Shown here: positions 1-9,240 of the stretch, piece after piece
Layout of the letters: every line of letters begins with the position of its first letter
Numbering within the stretch: position 1 is the first letter of the stretch
Notes under the pieces: model-generated
Databases searched by the model: none
Told to the model about the DNA's origin: nothing
What the model saw: only the letters and a program-made list of their open reading frames with translations
Translations under genes and position numbers: made by a program
Assembly (NCBI GenBank): GCA_944472135.2
Contig: OX235262.1
Coordinates: forward strand, 60,856,440 to 60,920,439
Source of the DNA: Trichobilharzia regenti
Lineage: Eukaryota; Platyhelminthes; Trematoda; Strigeidida; Schistosomatidae
Direction of reading: 5' to 3'
DNA: 64,000 bases

Positions 1-172
1 GTCGTCATTGATGTGTGAGATTGTGCTGTGGGTATGCTTGTGGTGTGTTGGCTTTTCTGTTTGTTTTCCATTTCAGCTCTGTCCGTGTGACCCAGGTTCT
101 CGCAATGGCATCCAAGTCAACGTGCATTGGTCGTGAAGGAAAAAAGGGTTGGATCCCTTTTTTGCCGGGGAG
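1..172 (+). mobile_element. 3' tail of an upstream BEL-type array unit
   Basis: These bases match 3619-3790 and 7236-7407 almost exactly. In those units they are the stretch just before the next LTR. The tract ends in a purine-rich run (GGGGAG) directly before TGTCAA, fitting a polypurine tract. The array therefore continues to the left of the window. Confidence 0.85.
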
Positions 173-531
173 TGTCAATGGAGTTGAAGATTGAACGATC
201 AATTCTTGGTTGTTTGCTCAAAATCAACTTCCCCAATTTTCGCGGAAGCATCAATACGACAGTCATCGTCTCATCGGTCGCTGTTCAGAAAGAAGAAAGA
301 AACATCGTCAGAAGTAACAATGATTTATTATTGTAATATTTGTTTTCAGACCTTAGTTTGCTTAGTTCGCTTATTCCTTTTATATGTTGGTGTAACAATA
401 AACAAATATCAAACGGCAGATCGGTGTTTTGGTTTTTGCGTCCGTTATAACTAAGCGTTTCTGAGAAATCTTCTAAGAACAGCGTGGGCCCGAGCGTAGC
501 GAGAGCTGGGCATTAACGGTTTATGAGACTT
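173..531 (+). repeat. BEL/Pao-type LTR, array copy 1
   Basis: About 359 bp, starting TGTCAATGG and ending near ATGAGACT, directly followed by TGGCTGACAG, a plausible primer-binding site because it starts with TGG. The same sequence recurs at 3791 and 7408 and, about 10 bp shorter and reversed, at 40991, 47354, 50529 and 56839. It contains a hairpin at 488-511 (GCCC...GGGC) that is conserved in a divergent LTR at 37.85 kb. The exact 3' end is uncertain by 1-3 bases. Confidence 0.85.
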
Positions 532-683
532 GGCTGACAGTTTCTGACGATGGAAACAGATCTGGCGGATTGAAACAGTTGGTGAAAGTTTGGATAGTCG
601 CCGTTCATTTTTCCTGGTGCCGGTCAAGTCCTCTTTGAACAAGCAATATCTGGAACGTTTTTGGAATTTGGTCAAGTTCAACA

Positions 684-2639
684 ATGCCTGGGTCAAAGAA
701 GGGACAGAGTGTCTTGGATGCAAACAGGAAAGTAAGTCATGGTGACTTGTCTGTTAATTGTAACGATGTGTCTGATGTTAAACATGATATGGTTGATGTT
801 ACTGTTTCGCCGTTCAGGGATAATAGGAACATCAAACTCCCTAAATTAGAACCACGATGTTTTGATGGAAACCCGGCTGATTATTTACAATTTGTAAAGG
901 AGTTTGAGATCATGTTGAGTGGTTTTTTATTAAATGATGAATTGAAATTGATGTATTTGATGAGATATTGCACTGGAGATGCTGCAAGAGCTATACAGTG
1001 TTGTAAGTTTATGAAGCCAAAGGAGGGCTACGATGAGGCTATGAGCATATTACGCCAAAGGTTTGGAAGACCCTCGATGATTGCAGGGAAATTATTCGAG
1101 GCTGTTGAGGGTAATGGTGGTCAGTTACAGGATGACTCCCAGGCACTCACTGAGTTTTTAGATAATTTGCTAATTTACAAGAATGGAATGATTTCGATGA
1201 ATCGAATGAGTGACCTCAACTCGAGTTTTATCCTAGAAGTAATAGCAAGACGTCTACCTACTCGACTGCAAAGGAAGTGGGTGAAGATAAGCTCCCGTAT
1301 GGAGGATGAGGGTATCGAGCCAAAGTTTGATGATATCCTGAAACTGGTAAATACTAGTGTCAATCAATCTATGAGCAAGTTTTCCAGTCTGTTAGATCTC
1401 ACCCCTAGAATAGAGCAGTCTGAGGGTAAAACGCACTCATTGATGACGAGTAGGCCTCAGAGAGGTGGATATCGAGAAGACTCCATGATGTCTAGTAATG
1501 CATATAGACCTAGTGAGTGTAACAGGTTTCGTAGTACATCCTCAACAGATAAGTTACAAGATGCAAGACAAACACGGCTTTGTTCTACACGTGTGCAAGA
1601 GGTGCATACAGAAGTGAACTGTGAACCAGTGAGCAAGTTCAGTGATAAGCTAAATGTAAACTCCAGGCCTTACTCCGAATTGTGTGACGATAACGTTGTT
1701 GTGAAGAAGTCTGTAGTTGCAACTGGTAAGCCGTTGCTAAATAGAGTGTCACAGAATAGAGTTACTGCTTCAGAGTGGAGTTCTGACTCCAAAAGTTTAC
1801 AAAGTATAACTAGTCAGAGTGAAGATGTAAAACCTTTAATAATTTTTGAGGAGGAACCAAAATTGTCTACTTCTGTTATTAAAGAGTTTGAAAATGATGA
1901 AGTTGACGGTAAATTGGATATTTGTGATAATGATCATGATAGTGCAGATTTGTCTTTGGTTGATCATGATGAAATGGAGGGAATGCCTACTACTGCTAAG
2001 TTAAATAAAGGTTCTGTACAACTTGAACGTGAAGTAGAAATAAATGCAGATTCAGTTGCAGAAGGCATGCATACTTGTAAGACCGTCAGTGGGAGTGATC
2101 AGCATGTAGCCCACCTATCATCAGATGCTAGTGCTAAACCTGAGCTGATAGTAAAAGACAGCAGTGGTGGTGGTCTTGCAGGTAGACAAATTTCTGAAAA
2201 GCGAGCAACAACAGCTTTTGATCCACTGCTAAGTTCATCAACTGATATCAATCAGTCGTCGTTGGTGCTGTCATCCACAATGAAACAGACACCCATGAAC
2301 TCAAGTATCTTGTGCAATGACTATGGTAGTATCAGTTCGTTTGAAAGGACGAATATCAATGGTCAGTTTAGTGTGGATAAGCCAAGTGTAAAGGAGAGAG
2401 TTATTGTTAAATTGACTTGCACGAATAAAGGCATTTCTAGTTTCAAGTTACTATTTGAATGTTATTATCTTTGGTGTAAATTACTCTGTTTCTATACTTG
2501 GTTGATGAGATATGTCGTGTGTTTGTTGGTCATCTATATTCTACGATACAATGACATGGGCGTGTTGCCGTTCAGATTTGAGGATATAGCTGATAGAAGG
2601 AAGTTAGCAAATGAACTCTGCGACGATTTTCCAACTTAG
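684..2639 (+). CDS. 651-aa Gag-derived protein of short BEL element, unit 1
   Basis: Intact ORF of 651 codons starting at the ATG of MPGSKKGQ, about 150 bp after the LTR. Residues 1 to about 235 match the Gag of the long BEL element in this window (motifs KLPKLEPRCFDGNPADY and MYLMRYCTGDA). Residues near 275-315 align with its zinc-knuckle region (SECNRF, then QTRLC), but most Cys and His ligands are gone, so the CCHC fingers look dead. A roughly 270-aa acidic and Ser-rich stretch replaces protease, reverse transcriptase and RNase H. Residues 587-622 are strongly hydrophobic (FKLLFECYYLWCKLLCFYTW and on) and align with the short linker before integrase in the long element. The ORF ends DDFPT like the long polyprotein. 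No catalytic domain is left, so movement would need enzymes in trans. Membrane insertion is an inference. Confidence 0.85.
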   Translation: MPGSKKGQSVLDANRKVSHGDLSVNCNDVSDVKHDMVDVTVSPFRDNRNIKLPKLEPRCFDGNPADYLQFVKEFEIMLSGFLLNDELKLMYLMRYCTGDAARAIQCCKFMKPKEGYDEAMSILRQRFGRPSMIAGKLFEAVEGNGGQLQDDSQALTEFLDNLLIYKNGMISMNRMSDLNSSFILEVIARRLPTRLQRKWVKISSRMEDEGIEPKFDDILKLVNTSVNQSMSKFSSLLDLTPRIEQSEGKTHSLMTSRPQRGGYREDSMMSSNAYRPSECNRFRSTSSTDKLQDARQTRLCSTRVQEVHTEVNCEPVSKFSDKLNVNSRPYSELCDDNVVVKKSVVATGKPLLNRVSQNRVTASEWSSDSKSLQSITSQSEDVKPLIIFEEEPKLSTSVIKEFENDEVDGKLDICDNDHDSADLSLVDHDEMEGMPTTAKLNKGSVQLEREVEINADSVAEGMHTCKTVSGSDQHVAHLSSDASAKPELIVKDSSGGGLAGRQISEKRATTAFDPLLSSSTDINQSSLVLSSTMKQTPMNSSILCNDYGSISSFERTNINGQFSVDKPSVKERVIVKLTCTNKGISSFKLLFECYYLWCKLLCFYTWLMRYVVCLLVIYILRYNDMGVLPFRFEDIADRRKLANELCDDFPT

Positions 2640-3790
2640 AGCGTCAACCTGAGAAGGGTTGTAGGCGTACTGCTGTAAGTCCTACAATTCTTCAAAGGGG
2701 AGCGCATCAATGAGCAGTCCAATGTGCTTGGTGTGTGATTTTGTACATATGTTCATATTGTATATACTGAATTGATATCATCTTTTATCTATCTGTTGGT
2801 AATTCTGTTTGTGTCCGGACGACTTCCACTTGTATCATCAACCTGAGAAGGAATGTAGGCGTACTGCTGTAAGTCCTACAGTTCTTCAAGGGTAGTTTGT
2901 CGTGTCAGAATCCACAACATTTGATGTAGTCATTGTACATATGTTTGTGTTAAATAGTTGTGTGAGTTCCAATTATTGTAATTGTTGGTTAATCTTGTTT
3001 GTGTCCGGACATTCCACAACTTACAATCGTCAACCTGTGAAGGGTTGCGGGCGTACTGGTGTAAGTCCTGCAATTCTTCAAAGGAATTCCATCAAGACAT
3101 GATCGGCGAGGTTGTTTGTACTGTTTGTATATATGTGTGGTGTGTTCTATCAATTGGTGTTTTTTGGATTCATTGTGTTTACTTGTTGTTTTCGTATCTT
3201 GTTGTTATTGCGTAATTTTGTTAAAATTTTCGTCGTGATTACTTCTGAAGTTGTTTCCAGTCTTCTACGTCCATGAATGAATTGATTGATGTTGGAGACA
3301 GCAGATGGGTCGTATACGCCGGGGAGGCTAGGCTATTGCTGAGAATGAAATGCGCACGGAGATAATTGTTAGCTGCGATCTGACACGCCGGGGAGAAAGA
3401 GTGTACACGACTGAGGCTCGCATGCGTCACTGCTACTAGAACTGAGGCAGAATGAGTGACAAGCGATTGCAGTGGTAATTGGTAGTGGGTAATTAAGAGG
3501 ATGTGCGTAGAGTATCGTGAGGTCCTGCCATGGTCACTTTGCATTCTGCAAGAGTCATTCTAGCAAATGGCGATTGTGTTGCAAGATGTCAAGACGAGGT
3601 CTCTGTCTGGACGCGCAGGTCGTCATTGATGTGTGAGATTGTGCTGTGGGTATGCTTGTGGTGTGTTGGCTTTTCTGTTTGTTTTCCATTTCAGCTCTGT
3701 CCGTGTGACCCAGGTTCTCGCAATGGCATCCAAGTCAACGTGCATTGGTCGTGAAGGAAAAAAGGGTTGGATCCCTTTTTTGCCGGGGAG
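2640..3790 (+). mobile_element. 3' untranslated region of array unit 1
   Basis: Noncoding in the sense direction. It begins with three spaced hairpin repeats (2642-3085), continues with a segment whose antisense strand holds open frames of 101 and 65 codons (3239-3544 and 3623-3820), and ends in the purine tract before LTR 2. GTCCGGAC palindromes occur near 2815 and 3004. Confidence 0.75.
2642..3085 (+). repeat. Three spaced copies of a ~57-nt hairpin motif
   Basis: Copies at about 2642-2699, 2836-2893 and 3028-3085 (spacing about 193 bp) share TCAACCTG(A/T)GAAGG, a stem of about 7 bp and TTCTTCAA. The stem is TTGTAGG/CCTACAA in copy 1, ATGTAGG/CCTACAG in copy 2, where flanking GAA/TTC can extend it, and TTGCGGG/CCTGCAA in copy 3. 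Copy 3 keeps pairing through a T-A to C-G change and an A-T to G-T wobble. The loop always holds GTAAGT, a perfect 5' splice-site consensus. Confidence 0.8.
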
Positions 3791-4149
3791 TGTCAATGGA
3801 GTTGAAGATTGAACGATCAATTCTTGGTTGTTTGCTTAAAATCAACTTCCCCAATTTTCGCGGAAGCATCAATACGACAGTCATCGTCTCATCGGTCGCT
3901 GTTCAGAAAGAAGAAAGAAACATCGTCAGAAGTAACAATGATTTATTATTGTAATATTAGTTTTCAGACCTTAGTTTGCTTAGTTCGCTTATTCCTTTTA
4001 TATGTTGGTGTAACAATAAACAAATATCAAACGGCAGATCGGTGTTTTGGTTTTTGCGTCCGTTATAACTAAGCGTTTCTGAGAAATCTTCTAAGAACAG
4101 CGTGGGCCCGAGCGTAGCGAGAGCTGGGCATTAACGGTTTATGAGACTT
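3791..4149 (+). repeat. BEL/Pao-type LTR, array copy 2
   Basis: Nearly identical to 173-531. It serves as 3' LTR of unit 1 and 5' LTR of unit 2, the LTR-internal-LTR-internal-LTR pattern expected from unequal recombination between LTRs. It is followed by TTGACTGACAG, one base different from the putative primer-binding site of copy 1. Confidence 0.85.
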
Positions 4150-4301
4150 GACTGACAGTTTCTGACGATGGAAACAGATCTGGCGGATTGAAACAGTTGG
4201 TGAAAGTTTGGATAGTCGCCGTTCATTTTTCCTGGTGCCGGTCAAGTCCTCTTTGAACAAGCAATATCTGGAACGTTTTTGGAATTTGGTCAAGTTCAAC
4301 A

Positions 4302-6257
4302 ATGCCTGGGTCAAAGAAGGGACAGAGTGTCTTGGATGCAAACAGGAAAGTAAGTCATGGTGACTTGTCTGTTAATTGTAACGATGTGTCTGATGTTAAA
4401 CATGATATGGTTGATGTTACTGTTTCGCCGTTCAGGGATAATAGGAACATCAAACTCCCTAAATTAGAACCACGATGTTTTGATGGAAACCCGGCTGATT
4501 ATTTACAATTTGTAAAGGAGTTTGAGATCATGTTGAGTGGTTTTTTATTAAATGATGAATTGAAATTGATGTATTTGATGAGATATTGCACTGGAGATGC
4601 TTCAAGAGCTATACAGTGTTGTAAGTTTATGAAGCCAAAGGAGGGCTACGATGAGGCTATGAGCATATTACGCCAAAGGTTTGGAAGACCCTCGATGATT
4701 GCAGGGAAATTATTCGAGGCTGCTGAGGGTAATGGTGGTCAGTTACAGGATGACTCCCAGGCACTCACTGAGTTTTTAGATAATTTGCTAATTTACAAGA
4801 ATGGAATGATTTCGATGAATCGAATGAGTGACCTCAACTCGAGTTTTATCCTAGAAGTAATAGCAAGACGTCTACCTACTCGACTGCAAAGGAAGTGGGT
4901 GAAGATAAGCTCCCGTATGGAGGATGAGGGTATCGAGCCAAAGTTTGATGATATCCTGAAACTGGTAAATACTAGTGTTAATCAATCTATGAGCAAGTTT
5001 TCCAGTCTGTTAGATCTCACCCCTAGAATAGAGCAGTCTGAGGGTAAAACGCACTCATTGATGACGAGTAGGCCTCAGAGAGGTGGATATCGAGAAGACT
5101 CCATGATGTCTAGTAATGCATATAGACCTAGTGAGTGTAACAGGTTTCGTAGTACATCCTCAACAGATAAGTTACAAGATGCAAGACAAACACGGCTTTG
5201 TTCTACACGTGTGCAAGAGGTGCATACAGAAGTGAACTGTGAACCAGTGAGCAAGTTCAGTGATAAGCTAAATGTAAACTCCAGGCCTTACTCCGAATTG
5301 TGTGACGATAACGTTGTTGTGAAGAAGTCTGTAGTTGCAACTGGTAAGCCGTTGCTAAATAGAGTGTCACAGAATAGAGTTACTGCTTCAGAGTGGAGTT
5401 CTGACTCCAAAAGTTTACAAAGTATAACTAGTCAGAGTGAAGATGTAAAACCTTTAATAATTTTTGAGGAGGAACCAAAATTGTCTACTTCTGTTATTAA
5501 AGAGTTTGAAAATGATGAAGTTGACGGTAAATTGGATATTTGTGATAATGATCATGATAGTGCAGATTTGTCTTTGGTTGATCATGATGAAATGGAGGGA
5601 ATGCCTACTACTGCTAAGTTAAATAAAGGTTCTGTACAACTTGAACGTGAAGTAGAAATAAATGCAGATTCAGTTGCAGAAGGCATGCATACTTGTAAGA
5701 CCGTCAGTGGGAGTGATCAGCATGTAGCCCACCTATCATCAGATGCTAGTGCTAAACCTGAGCTGATAGTAAAAGACAGCAGTGGTGGTGGTCTTGCAGG
5801 TAGACAAATTTCTGAAAAGCGAGCAACAACAGCTTTTGATCCACTGCTAAGTTCATCAACTGATATCAATCAGTCGTCGTTGGTGCTGTCATCCACAATG
5901 AAACAGACACCCATGAACTCAAGTATCTTGTGCAATGACTATGGTAGTATCAGTTCGTTTGAAAGGACGAATATCAATGGTCAGTTTAGTGTGGATAAGC
6001 CAAGTGTAAAGGAGAGAGTTATTGTTAAATTGACTTGCACGAATAAAGGCATTTCTAGTTTCAAGTTACTATTTGAATGTTATTATCTTTGGTGTAAATT
6101 ACTCTGTTTCTATACTTGGTTGATGAGATATGTCGTGTGTTTGTTGGTCATCTATATTCTACGATACAATGACATGGGCGTGTTGCCGTTCAGATTTGAG
6201 GATATAGCTGATAGAAGGAAGTTAGTAAATGAACTCTGCGACGATTTTCCAACTTAG
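4302..6257 (+). CDS. 651-aa Gag-derived protein of short BEL element, unit 2
   Basis: Same length and start as the ORF at 684, offset by 3,618 bp. I see only three amino-acid differences: Ala to Ser in the CTGDA motif, Val to Ala in LFEAVEG, and Ala to Val in RRKLANEL. All domain remarks for unit 1 apply: Gag N-terminal part, decayed zinc-knuckle region, acidic middle, hydrophobic segment near residues 587-622, DDFPT end. The near-identity points to a very recent duplication or to gene conversion. Because of this, conservation between units 1 and 2 says nothing about selection; comparison with the ORF at 52023 does. Confidence 0.85.
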   Translation: MPGSKKGQSVLDANRKVSHGDLSVNCNDVSDVKHDMVDVTVSPFRDNRNIKLPKLEPRCFDGNPADYLQFVKEFEIMLSGFLLNDELKLMYLMRYCTGDASRAIQCCKFMKPKEGYDEAMSILRQRFGRPSMIAGKLFEAAEGNGGQLQDDSQALTEFLDNLLIYKNGMISMNRMSDLNSSFILEVIARRLPTRLQRKWVKISSRMEDEGIEPKFDDILKLVNTSVNQSMSKFSSLLDLTPRIEQSEGKTHSLMTSRPQRGGYREDSMMSSNAYRPSECNRFRSTSSTDKLQDARQTRLCSTRVQEVHTEVNCEPVSKFSDKLNVNSRPYSELCDDNVVVKKSVVATGKPLLNRVSQNRVTASEWSSDSKSLQSITSQSEDVKPLIIFEEEPKLSTSVIKEFENDEVDGKLDICDNDHDSADLSLVDHDEMEGMPTTAKLNKGSVQLEREVEINADSVAEGMHTCKTVSGSDQHVAHLSSDASAKPELIVKDSSGGGLAGRQISEKRATTAFDPLLSSSTDINQSSLVLSSTMKQTPMNSSILCNDYGSISSFERTNINGQFSVDKPSVKERVIVKLTCTNKGISSFKLLFECYYLWCKLLCFYTWLMRYVVCLLVIYILRYNDMGVLPFRFEDIADRRKLVNELCDDFPT

Positions 6258-7407
6258 AGCGTCAACCTGAGAAGGGTTGTAGGCGTACTGCTGTAAGTCC
6301 TACAATTCTTCAAAGGGGAGCGCATCAATGAGCAGTCCAATGTGCTTGGTGTGTGATTTTGTACATATGTTCATATTGTATATACTGAATTGATATCATC
6401 TTTTATCTATCTGTTGGTAATTCTGTTTGTGTCCGGACGACTTCCACTTGTATCATCAACCTGAGAAGGAATGTAGGCGTACTGCTGTAAGTCCTACAGT
6501 TCTTCAAGGGTAGTTTGTCGTGTCAGAATCCACAACATTTGATGTAGTCATTGTACATATGTTTGTGTTAAATAGTTTGTGAGTTCCAATTATTGTAATT
6601 GTTGGTTAATCTTGTTTGTGTCCGGACATTCCACAACTTACAATCGTCAACCTGTGAAGGGTTGCGGGCGTACTGGTGTAAGTCCTGCAATTCTTCAAAG
6701 GAATTCCATCAAGACATGATCGGCGAGGTTGTTTGTACTGTTTGTATATATGTGTGGTGTGTTCTATCAATTGGTGTTTTTTGGATTCATTGTGTTTACT
6801 TGTTGTTTTCGTATCTTGTTGTTATTGCGTAATTTTGTTAAAATTTTCGTCGTGATTACTTCTGAAGTTGTTTCCAGTCTTCTACGTCCATGAATGAATT
6901 GATTGATGTTGGAGACAGCAGATGGGTCGTATACGCCGGGGAGGCTAGGCTATTGCTGAGAATGAAATGCGCACGGAGATAATTGTTAGCTGCGATCTGA
7001 CACGCCGGGGAGAAAGAGTGTACACGACTGAGGCTCGCATGCGTCACTGCTACTAGAACTGAGGCAGAATGAGTGACAAGCGATTGCAGTGGTAATTGGT
7101 AGTGGGTAATTAAGAGGATGTGCGTAGAGTATCGTGAGGTCCTGCCATGGTCACTTTGCATTCTGCAAGAGTCATTCTAGCAAATGGCGATTGTGTTGCA
7201 AGATGTCAAGACGAGGTCTCTGTCTGGACGCGCAGTTCGTCATTGATGTGTGAGATTGTGCTGTGGGTATGCTTGTGGTGTGTTGGCTTTTCTGTTTGTT
7301 TTCCATTTCAGCTCTGTCCGTGTGACCCAGGTTCTCGCAATCGCATCCAAGTCAACGTGCATTGGTCGTGAAGGAAAAAAGGGTTGGATCCCTTTTTTGC
7401 CGGGGAG
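6258..7407 (+). mobile_element. 3' untranslated region of array unit 2
   Basis: Repeats 2640-3790 with few differences, including a lost GT near 6575. It holds the three hairpin motifs at about 6260-6317, 6454-6511 and 6645-6702, the antisense open frames at 6856-7161 and 7240-7437, and the GGGGAG purine tract before LTR 3. Confidence 0.75.
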
Positions 7408-7763
7408 TGTCAATGGAGTTGAAGATTGAACGATCAATTCTTGGTTGTTTGCTTAAAATCAACTTCCCCAATTTTCGCGGAAGCATCAATACGACAGTCA
7501 TCGTCTCATCGGTCGCTGTTCAGAAAGAAGAAAGAAACATCGTCAGAAGTAACAATGATTTATTGTAATATTAGTTTTCAGACCTTAGTTTGCTTAGTTC
7601 GCTTATTCCTTTTATATGTTGGTGTAACAATAAACAAATATCAAACGGCAGATCGGTGTTTTGGTTTTTGCGTCCGTTATAACTAAGCGTTTCTGAGAAA
7701 TCTTCTAAGAACAGCGTGGGCCCGAGCGTAGCGAGAGCTGGGCATTAACGGTTTATGAGACTT
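7408..7763 (+). repeat. BEL/Pao-type LTR, array copy 3 (array end)
   Basis: Third LTR, with a 3-bp deletion (ATTATT to ATT near 7560). After ATGAGACT it is not followed by the TGGCTGACAG site of the earlier copies but by TTGCTTACATCTACATTGAGACTCCCCGGC, written here only to show that the next sequence is an inverted LTR edge. Confidence 0.8.
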
Positions 7764-9240
7764 TGCTTACATCTACATTGAGACTCCCCGGCAAAATACG
7801 GATCCAACCCTTTTTCCCATCACAACCAATACACGTTGACTTGGATTCCATTGCGAGAACCTGGGTCACACGGACAGAGCTGAAATGGAAAACAAACAGA
7901 AAAGCCAACACACCACAAGCATACTCACAGCACAATCTCACACATCAATGACGACCTGCGCCTTCCAGTTAAAAGCATCCTATTGCAACACAATCGCCAC
8001 TTGCTGGAATGACTCTAGCAGAATGCAGCGTGACCATAGTAGCACCTCACGATACTCTACGCTCATCCTCTTATGTACTCACTACCAATTACCACTGAAA
8101 TCGCTTGTCACTCATTCTGCCTCAATTCTAGTAACGGCGACGTATGCGATCCTCAGTCGTTTACACTCTTTCTCCCCGGCGTGTCAGATCGCAGCTAACA
8201 ATTATCTCCGTGCGCATTTCATTCTCAGCAATAGCCTAGCCTCCCCGGCGTATACGACCCATCTGCTGTCTCCAACATCAATCAATTCATTCATGGACGT
8301 AGAAGACTGGAAACAACTTCAGAAGTAATCACGACGAAAATTTTAACAAAATTACGCAATAACAACAAGATACGAAAACAACAAGTAAACACAATGAATC
8401 CAAAAAACACCAATTGATAGAACACACCACACATATATACAAACAGTACACACAAACTCGCAGTTCATGTATTGATGGAATTCCTTTGAAGAATTGCAGG
8501 ACTTACACCAGTACGCCCGCAACCCTTCACAGGTTGACGATTGTAAGTTGTGGAATGTCCGGACACAAACAAGATTAACCAACAATTACAATAATTGGAA
8601 CTCACAACTATTTAACACAAACATATGTACAATGACTACATCAAATGTTGTGGATTCTGACACGACAAACTACCCTTGAAGAATTGTAGGACTTACAGCA
8701 GTACGCCTACAACCCTTCTCAGGTTGACGCTCTAAGTTGGAAAATCGTCGCAGAGTTCATTTACTAACTTCCTTCTATCTGCTATATCCTCAAATCTGAA
8801 CGGCAACACGCAAATGTCATTGTATCGTAGAATATAGATGACCAACAAACACACGACATATCTCATCAACCAAGTATAGAAACAGAGTAATTTACACCAA
8901 AGATAATAACATTCAAATAGTAACTTGAAACTAGAAATGCCTTTATTCGTGCAAGTCAATTTAACAATAACTCTCTCCTTTACACTTGGCTTATCCACAC
9001 TAAACTGACCATTGATATTCATCCTTTCAAACGGACTGATACTATCATAGTCATTGCAGAAGATACTTCAGTTGATGGTTGTCTGTTTCATTATGGATGA
9101 CAACACCAACGACGACTGATTGATATCAGTTGATGAAGTTAGCAGTGGATCAAAAGCTGTTGTTGCTCGACTTTCAGAAATTTGTCTTCCTGGAAGACCA
9201 CAACCAATTCTGTTAATGTAGTTAAAGATAGAACGATCAA
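7764..9240 (-). mobile_element. Inverted 3'-half copy of the short BEL element
   Basis: Reading on the minus strand, this segment holds the C-terminal part of the 651-aa ORF, two hairpin motifs (about 8671-8733 and 8478-8538), the 3' UTR, the purine tract and about 15 bp of LTR, ending at the array's last LTR. The middle hairpin copy and its spacer are missing, as expected from recombination between hairpin copies. A short forward LTR scrap (about 9214-9252) marks the other end. The result is a head-to-head junction. Confidence 0.75.
8735..9180 (-). pseudogene. C-terminal fragment of the 651-aa ORF
   Basis: The last 96 codons (to 9022) are open and match the array ORF, including the hydrophobic segment and DDFPT end. 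Further upstream the match to the Ser-rich part continues with substitutions and breaks, until about 9180 where it is lost. There is no Gag part, so this is a dead fragment. Confidence 0.75.
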
